Under the pieces are notes generated by a model. It did no database searches, had not been told where the DNA came from, and saw only the letters and a list, made by a program, of their open reading frames with translations. From NCBI GenBank assembly GCA_033297205.1, contig MU859254.1, positions 1 to 64,000 of the forward strand: a DNA stretch of 64,000 nucleotides, given 5' to 3'. Below are positions 57,601 to 64,000 of this stretch, piece after piece (within the stretch, counting starts at the first letter, position 1; every line of letters starts with the position of its first letter). This DNA comes from Pseudoneurospora amorphoporcata. Lineage: Eukaryota > Ascomycota > Sordariomycetes > Sordariales > Sordariaceae. Position numbers and translations under genes: made by a program.

Positions 57601-58955
57601 AGTTTCTTCAAAAGAAAAAAAAAAAATAAACAAATCAAGAATTCAAGTCCTTCGAAAAACCTTCGCAATTACTTTCCGCTCCAATGAAATTTGAATTGCA
57701 AAGGTACATTGACAATATACAGGTACAATAGCTCGGGTCTCGGGATGCGCTCGGGTCACGCAGCCGCGGATTTCGGCACCGGCGCCACGCGATGGTAAAG
57801 TTTTGATACCTTCCCTTCTTTTTGAAGAAGGAATGAAGAGATGATCTCAGTTTCGCCTGATTTCGCCAAGTTGCAAATTCGTTCCCAGGTTGCTGCCTGG
57901 CTGCATTGGCGGATTTGACGTTTCCTGATTCGATCCTGTTGTGATGCTCCCAGGCCCCAGCCCATCCATCATCATCCACTTTAGGAAAGTGTGAACCATG
58001 AATCGTGAATCGCCATCGAAACCAACTGCCCGGCCCCTTATTCTCAACGAAATCTCTTCTTCCCATGGCTCGCTCCTCCATCGCGCCATGGAACATGACC
58101 TTAATTCTTCGTCAAGGCAACAACATATGGTAAAGCTCTTGGCACGCTCCTCCATCTTGAAACAGCGCCTTGGCAACCTCCACGGAGCCCACTCCGGCTC
58201 GCTTGGCAAAGTGGCCCGCGTCTCTGCCAAGGAAGGAAAGGGCACCCCCGCCCGGCATTGGGGCCCTGAACGGCCCTTGTGTGAACGACCAAGCTGACAA
58301 GATGAGAGGGGGGGTTAACCCTTGTCGGCGATTGATGGACGACGACATTTCGGAACGGCTGTGTGATTTTCGAAGTATGGACTTGTAGTCCCACTACCAG
58401 TTTGTAACAGATCTGAGGATTGATGTTCTGATGATGTTTCATTCGGGTTTGAACAGTTGGTTCGACAAATTTGAACTTTAGAATCACCACAGTGGAGAGC
58501 GAGAACAGTTAAAGGTATTGTGAAATGATGTTTTGTGTATCCTAAACAACAATGAAATCTAGAAATGCTGGTCAGGCTCTAGTGTCTAAATGCTAGATCT
58601 AACAACATGTAAAAAATGAAAAGAATAGAAAATCCATGATGAGAAAAAAGGGAAAGAAGACAAAAATGAAACGTCTTCATCCCCACCACTGCTCTTACTT
58701 ACATCATCCTCCTCTCATCCTCGCTCTGCAAGGGCTCATCAACCCTCGCGGTATCGTTGTAGTCCCAAACAAAAGAAATGAAACCCCTTTAAACGCCAAG
58801 ATATGGTATGATATCTCTCCCAATTCCGAGATTTCCGCTGTCGCTGCCAAAGCGAAGGTATATAGCCAAGCAAGCCAATCAATGCCCTAAAAACCAATGA
58901 TCATGCTGTATAAATAACCACGCATTGTTCGCAAAAATCAACCCTCATGAACCCT
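51636..58955. other. 7.3 kb without a convincing gene
   Basis: Both strands contain only short, overlapping frames without recognisable motifs. A run of about 24 T lies at 56297-56322 and CT-rich stretches occur around it. The sequence is not AT-rich like the repeats on the left, so it does not look RIP-mutated. It could hold non-coding transcripts, long untranslated leaders, or small multi-exon genes missed by eye. Confidence 0.45.
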
Positions 58956-60548
58956 TTACTCAATGGCAGAGGCGTTCATGTTGAGAGGGTTGACACGGTC
59001 ATCCCACTTGAACTTGAAGTCATCACCGAGCTCCTTGCGGCAGGCAGCGGTGACGGCCTCCCAGACGTTGGCGAAGACGCCAAAGTTGGCCGGGTTCTCC
59101 TCGTCGTTCTCGCCGCCCTGGAACACACCGGTGCGGACAAGGCACGTGTTCCAGCCGTAGAGGTTACCGCCGACAATGTCGGAAGCCGGGTTGTCACCGA
59201 TCATGTAGATGTTCTGGGGGATCTTCTCCTCGCCGTGGATCTGCTCCATCCAGGAAGCGATCACCTCGTCGGCGTACTTGTACGTGGCCATCTCGGGCTT
59301 GCCGTAGACGACACGCTCGAGGTCGACGCCGGTGAGAGCCTTGTACATGGCCTCGAGACCGATGCGGAAGGCGCCCTGGCTCATGCGGGGAGTAGGGTGC
59401 TCGGTAGGGCAGAGCAAATCACCCTGGGAGAAGTAGACGGGGATGCGCTGCGAAACAGGGTCCTTGGCAACGGTTCCGAGACGGCCGTTCTCAGATCGGA
59501 GAAGATCGACCATGATCTGCATGTCGGTAGCGTAATCACGCGAGTCGGAGAAGACCATGATGGCTTCGATGTTGCACTTGGTGAAGTCGCGGGGACGGGA
59601 AGTGGCACGCTCCTCCTCGGTGAAGACGCGGTAGGGGGCGATCGAAGGGTCCCAGGCAACAATGTCGTTAGGCACGACAACGTCCTTGAAGCCATACTCC
59701 TCGGCGACCTCGCGGCACCTGTAGCCCTCACCACCAACAACGAGGACGGTGTTGTAGTACTCGGCCAAGGCGCGCATGGGGGTGTGGGACTGGATGAACT
59801 GGTCGGTGCTGATGGGGTTCTGGAGGATCTTGGAGAGCTGCTCGGTACGGGCAAGCTCGGGCTTACCAGAGCCGTTGGTAAGGAAGATGTGGGGGATCTT
59901 GATGCCAAGCTCGTTGTCGCCGTTAAGCATGTCCAACACCTTCTTGCCCTCGGGGATCAGACGATCACCGTGAACGAGGACACCATCGATGTCGAAGACG
60001 AAGCTCATGTTCTTGACCTTCTCAACCTTCTCCGAGTGGATGTCCTGAACACGGTCGGCCAAGAACTCGCGAGTAGGCTTGAGAGGAAGGGTGCCGTTGG
60101 CATCCTGAAGGGCCTCGGCGACGCCGGGGAAGGTGACGCTGCTGAGACGAGACTGGCGCTTGGAACGGGGAATAGGAAGAGAAGCGCCGAAGGAGTTGCG
60201 GGAAAGTCTCCTCTCCTTCAAGGACGGGGCAGCCGAAAGGTTATGCATGTAGAGCTCGGCGTGAGCATCGGGAGATCTGGTGGCCGGGACCTCGATGGTG
60301 TTGTGGTTGCCGAGAGTAGGAGAAAGAGGGATGGCGAGGGAGTCGTTGCGGGTAGAGTTACCGCGAGTCTTCTGGATGTTGAGTTGCTGTTGTGGTTGTT
60401 CCTGGGATTCCTGCTGCTGCTTCTGCTTCTCGACACCGTCGACGGCCTTGATTTGAGTCTCAGTTGGTGACTCTGGAGGAGTATGGGGGGTCGTTTTGGT
60501 GGTTGGGTTAGGAACACCCACAACGAGATTGCTTTGCTGACCGGACAT
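58956..60548 (-). CDS. HAD-superfamily hydrolase, CECR5 type (530 aa)
   Basis: Single-exon gene starting at ATG 60548. Residues 1-175 are Gln/Ser/Pro-rich and probably disordered. The HAD class IIA core follows: motif I FVFDIDGVLVHGD with the nucleophile Asp186 and Asp188, motif II FLTNGSG at about 222-228, and motif III/IV MIGDNPASDIVGGN near 450. This order and the DGVLVHG/TNGSG sequences match the eukaryotic CECR5/yeast YKR070W family, which is linked to mitochondria in yeast; the substrate is not established. The N-terminal extension lacks a clear presequence. Frame intact, codon use strongly biased (many C-ending codons), suggesting steady expression. Confidence 0.93.
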   Translation of the reverse strand: MSGQQSNLVVGVPNPTTKTTPHTPPESPTETQIKAVDGVEKQKQQQESQEQPQQQLNIQKTRGNSTRNDSLAIPLSPTLGNHNTIEVPATRSPDAHAELYMHNLSAAPSLKERRLSRNSFGASLPIPRSKRQSRLSSVTFPGVAEALQDANGTLPLKPTREFLADRVQDIHSEKVEKVKNMSFVFDIDGVLVHGDRLIPEGKKVLDMLNGDNELGIKIPHIFLTNGSGKPELARTEQLSKILQNPISTDQFIQSHTPMRALAEYYNTVLVVGGEGYRCREVAEEYGFKDVVVPNDIVAWDPSIAPYRVFTEEERATSRPRDFTKCNIEAIMVFSDSRDYATDMQIMVDLLRSENGRLGTVAKDPVSQRIPVYFSQGDLLCPTEHPTPRMSQGAFRIGLEAMYKALTGVDLERVVYGKPEMATYKYADEVIASWMEQIHGEEKIPQNIYMIGDNPASDIVGGNLYGWNTCLVRTGVFQGGENDEENPANFGVFANVWEAVTAACRKELGDDFKFKWDDRVNPLNMNASAIE

Positions 60549-62589
60549 CTTGATGGATGGGTATCAGAAGAAAATATTCAAAGCTGAAAGGCAAAAAAAC
60601 TGCGGTTCAAGTTTTCAAGACTGTTCGATGTGCTGTATGGATGAAGAGACGCAAAGATGAAAACGCTCTACGTTTCGTCAGTGGTGATATCAAAGGTGAA
60701 ACAAAAACACAAGAGGATTCGACTGCTGATGATAGAGGAACAATACCATGTTGAGCGGCGGGGACATGTGTCTCTTATATCTCGACGTAGGTAGGGTCCA
60801 AGGCGATAGTAATCATGGTCTTGGCTCTTGTCACGTCCGGTATGCTCTTGGGACCCCTGGAATCCTGGGATGCCCTCTCCAGCAGACCAACCACGCGAGT
60901 CGCATACGCGAACCCCTGATCTACTGCTGACCAAGGAATCCATTCAGAGGGTGCCGTCTGGTGCCAAACGTCGATCTGAACCATCTCAACAGAGTATCGC
61001 CGCACAAGATCTCCAGGATGACGACAGATAGGGCAACTGATGTTGAGATGGCGATCCCCACACAGTGTCGTGGCCGCCAGCGCGCGAGCCCCAGGAAGGC
61101 CCCAACGGATGATGGTATTAGGCCAGTAGTCCATACCGGCTGCAGTCCGTCTCCAACTCCGTATTGCCTATCGGACCATAAGTGGCCCCTTTTTGCATAC
61201 TCGGTGCATTCACCGTTGTCCTGAATCAATCTCCCATACGCCGCCTCCAAACGTGTTCACAAGGACATGTCGTTACTGGCTGCCGTCAGGGTCGAAGCGG
61301 ACACAATGTGGGTAGGAGGACTTGGAGGTTCCTGCGGAACGGAACACGGCTAGGACGGTAGCAGCATAAGCAGCGGGCTTGTCCATGTCGATGTCGTCAG
61401 AGACCCAGAATTTTTCAGATGTTGAGGGTCCTGGAGAACGGAGATGGTGAGCAAAGAAGGGAATTGAGGGGATTGGGCCGTCCTAGCAGGGCGAAGAGTG
61501 GGCATGTTTTGTGGGACCGTTTGGGATCAGTGTACGAATGCTGCACCACTGCACTAAGACAGGTGGCAGCAGCAGGAGACCACCCGGCTGCCGCCGTCTT
61601 GACCGCTGACCACCATGTACCATCTTTCCAACCCTTGTCCCGATTATGTCCGTCCTGGTGTCCGTTCCCCGCCGTTGTTTTGTCCGTTGTCCCTGTCGCT
61701 GCTCAAGCCATCAAGGTACCTAGGTAGGGTGTGCACTCTTCACCGACGAGGCGCGATAACCAGAGGACCGAAGCGATGCTGGCTCCAATAACAGGCCGGT
61801 GCCTGAAACTGACCGACAGTGATGTTCCAGGGAAGAGATGCGCCGTCGATGGAGGACAAAACAATCAGAGCCAAACATGACTCGCGATGGATGAAGATCT
61901 CGAGAAGATCGGAGCCCGTAACTGGACAAGCTCCGTCTTGGCGTCTCCTTTGTCATCCGTTTGCTGCTGGGCTGTCCCTCCGCGTCTGGCGCATGGTGCA
62001 GCGCCCTGAGCGTCTTGTTGTCTGTCGTTGTCGATGCCCCGTTTTGAGACCTTGTCGGCGTCTGAAAGCCCACCACACCCCACCGCACGTGGGGCTTCAT
62101 GGGGCTCCGTGCGTCATCGGTGGGACCCCTAGAAATGCCGCTGGCGCCGTCCGCCTCCAACACTCTGACCCAACACTGATCCAACGCTGACCCAGCATGC
62201 ATCGACCGGGCTCCAGGGAGTGTCCAGGTATCCGCACCCCCTGGCAGGATACCTTGGCAGGCCGCTCGCTGCGAATGGGTCGGGTCGGCCACACCTGTCT
62301 GCCTTTTGAGGTTCAGTTGTTTACCGCCACGAATGTCAACAGGAAATACCTGCAGGTGTGGTCTTGCGTGTGCGTAACTCGGTCGTGGCAGCGGCAGTGA
62401 GCGGCAGTTTGTTGTAGAATACGAACTGAATTGAATTTAAGTGGTGCCTCCCGTGGGTTGTGTGACTTTTGACGCCATGTCCATTTTTTGCTCCTGCAAT
62501 TTCTCTCTCTCATCAGCATCCATCCTCATCAGTCTTACCTTCGATAGACGACAAAGCACTCAAACGATACCCCTTTCATCACCTTCAAA
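60549..62589. other. Divergent region upstream of the HAD and AKR genes
   Basis: Apart from the doubtful frame at 60775-61134, no gene is supported. Immediately upstream of 62590 the sequence is CT- and CAT-rich, as in fungal promoters and leaders. Confidence 0.4.
60775..61134 (-). CDS. Hypothetical protein (119 aa), doubtful
   Basis: ATG at 61134 opens a 119-codon frame with reasonable composition. It reads ALAATTLCGDRHLNISCPIC and then SVEMVQIDVWHQTAPSEWIP, with a CPICRHPG cluster. No domain is recognised, there is no clear neighbour relationship, and other frames overlap it. It might be an exon of a longer gene. Confidence 0.3.
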   Translation of the reverse strand: MDYWPNTIIRWGLPGARALAATTLCGDRHLNISCPICRHPGDLVRRYSVEMVQIDVWHQTAPSEWIPWSAVDQGFAYATRVVGLLERASQDSRGPKSIPDVTRAKTMITIALDPTYVEI

Positions 62590-63585
62590 ATGCCCGGATT
62601 TACCGCCGCCAACACCTACTACACACTCAACAATGGAGTGAGAATCCCCGCTGTCGGATTCGGCACCTTTGCCAACGAGGGTGCCAAGGGCGAGACCTAT
62701 GCCGCCGTCAAGAAGGCCCTCGAGGTTGGGTACCGTCACCTTGACTGCGCGTGGTTCTACCAGAACGAGGACGAGGTCGGCCAGGCGCTTGCCGAGTTCC
62801 TCGAGAACAACAAGGACGTCAAGCGTGAAGACATCTTCATCTGCACCAAGGTCTGGAACCACCTGCACGAGCCCGAGGATGTCAAGTGGAGTCTGCAGAA
62901 CTCTCTCGACAAGCTCAAGGTTGACTACGTCGACCTCTTCCTCGTTCACTGGCCCATTGCCGCCGAGAAGGACGAGAACAACATGCCCAAGATTGGCCCT
63001 GATGGCAAGTATGTCATCAAGAAGGACCTCACCGAGAACCCCGAGCCAACATGGCGGGCCATGGAGGACCTCGTAGATGCCGGCAAGACGCGGTCGATCG
63101 GTGTTTCAAACTGGACGATCGAGGGCCTGCAGAAGCTGCTCAAGTTCGCTCGCATCAAGCCCACCGTCAACCAGATCGAGATCCACCCCTTCCTCCCCAA
63201 CACCGAGCTCGTCGAGTTCTGCTTCAAGAACCAGATCATCCCTGCCGCCTACTCTCCCCTCGGCTCGCAGAACCAGGTCCCATCGACGGGCGAGCGTGTC
63301 CGTGATGACCCCCAGCTCAAGGCCGTCGCCGAGCGCAGCGGACACAACCTCGCCCAGGTGCTCCTTGCCTGGGGTCTCCGCAGAGGCTACGTCGTGCTGC
63401 CCAAGAGCTCGACTCCCTCGCGTATCGAGAGCAACTTTGAGATTCCTGTCCTCCGCGACGAGGACTTTAAGGCCATCCAGGAGGTCGCCAAGGGCCGCCA
63501 CTGCCGCTTTGTCAACATGAAGGACACTTTCGGCTACGATGTCTGGCCACAGGAGTCGGACGGCCAGCTTGCCAAGCAGCAGTAG
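62590..63585 (+). CDS. Aldo/keto reductase (331 aa)
   Basis: Single-exon gene with start context TCAAAATGCC. The product is an NAD(P)H-dependent aldo/keto reductase with a TIM-barrel fold, expected to reduce aldehydes or ketones in the cytosol. The catalytic tetrad is visible: Asp52 and Tyr57 in HLDCAWFYQNEDEVG, Lys87 in ICTKVWNH, His120 in LFLVHWP. The SIGVSNW and LPKSSTPSRI motifs, which contact the cofactor, are present. Length is normal for the family. The sequence resembles fungal glycerol/glyceraldehyde or D-xylose-type reductases, but the substrate cannot be fixed from sequence. Strong C-ending codon bias suggests high expression. Confidence 0.95.
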   Translation: MPGFTAANTYYTLNNGVRIPAVGFGTFANEGAKGETYAAVKKALEVGYRHLDCAWFYQNEDEVGQALAEFLENNKDVKREDIFICTKVWNHLHEPEDVKWSLQNSLDKLKVDYVDLFLVHWPIAAEKDENNMPKIGPDGKYVIKKDLTENPEPTWRAMEDLVDAGKTRSIGVSNWTIEGLQKLLKFARIKPTVNQIEIHPFLPNTELVEFCFKNQIIPAAYSPLGSQNQVPSTGERVRDDPQLKAVAERSGHNLAQVLLAWGLRRGYVVLPKSSTPSRIESNFEIPVLRDEDFKAIQEVAKGRHCRFVNMKDTFGYDVWPQESDGQLAKQQ

Positions 63586-64000
63586 ATGTTTGGGACTGGA
63601 GTATTTTGTCGAGATGATTTAATGACTGGGACGCAGGCGTGTCAACGGGAACGGAGCGATTAGAGCAGTTGGATACCAAAATTCCTTTGTATTGGATACC
63701 TTTAGAATGATATACATGACCTGGTCGATGGACTGAGCAAGCGGGTAGATTATCTAGTTACACTTCGCATGTGTGGAATTGGAACACTTTTCGAATACTG
63801 ATCTTGCTGTTCGGAGTGATTGAAGATGGTGGTGTTTGTGATTTCTGACCTTGCTTGTGTCCAAACTCCGCGTCGTCCGAGTCTTCTCGCCTCTCCCATT
63901 TCGTTGCAGTCCCCTCTCCATTCCCCGTAATCTCGAGTTTCCCGCAGCACGACCCGGGACCGAACACTACCCATTCCGCCGGGTGCCCCTACCCGTTTGA
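63586..64000. other. 3' flank of the aldo/keto reductase gene
   Basis: No further gene is supported up to the window edge. Confidence 0.4.

Noticed and set aside
58947..60470. 507-codon open frame on the plus strand
   Set aside because: It is the antisense of the HAD hydrolase gene; it arises from the strong codon bias of that gene and shows no family motif.
63077..63520. Second plus-strand frame inside the aldo/keto reductase
   Set aside because: Out-of-frame shadow of a strongly codon-biased gene; Arg/Ser-rich with no motif.

Overview
The window looks like nuclear DNA of a filamentous ascomycete, most likely a sordariomycete close to Neurospora or Sordaria. The genes have short GT-AG introns of about 50-240 bp. 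Protein families and codon use are fungal. Several reading frames are broken by CAA/CAG to TAA/TAG changes, the outcome expected from repeat-induced point mutation (RIP). No search could be run, so family names rest on motifs read by eye, and exon limits rest on splice signals plus phase checks across paralogues.

Layout. 1-3.5 kb is AT-rich decayed repeat DNA, with a ~0.5 kb direct repeat and a broken serine-rich frame, followed by a small inverted-repeat transposon (3543-3899). 4-6.4 kb holds a small hypothetical gene and a decayed relative of the gene at 42.6 kb. 6.4-31.3 kb carries six paralogous class I SAM-dependent methyltransferase genes, all on the minus strand (called MT1 to MT6: 6455-8057, 10534-12038, 13269-14526, 16099-17634, 19991-21340, 29606-31277). 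MT3 has an in-frame TAG. Between MT5 and MT6 lie a metallo-beta-lactamase-fold hydrolase with a His-rich N-terminus, a small putative mitochondrial protein, a short Hsp70-like protein (HS1) and a small cupin-like gene. 31.3-42 kb holds a second family of Hsp70/actin-fold ATPase-like genes: HS2 (34010-36407, heavily broken), an N-terminal relic (36662-37110) and HS3 (39201-41560, intact, 656 aa), plus a third small transposon with a perfect 8-bp target duplication. 42.6-51.6 kb has a low-complexity protein with a Cys/His-rich C-terminus, a DUF1295 membrane protein, two decayed gene pieces and a secreted Cys-containing protein disrupted by a 49-bp imperfect duplication. 51.6-58.9 kb shows no convincing gene. 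The right end carries two conserved single-exon genes: a CECR5-type HAD hydrolase and an aldo/keto reductase.

How it fits together. The left two thirds look like a fast-evolving accessory region in which two gene families (methyltransferase and Hsp70-like) have expanded and are being lost by nonsense mutation, duplication and frameshift. The methyltransferase copies share exon structure and at least two conserved blocks in their upstream regions, which suggests inherited or common regulation. No polyketide synthase, NRPS or other backbone enzyme is visible, so this is not an obvious secondary-metabolite cluster. No tRNA, rRNA or CRISPR array was recognised.
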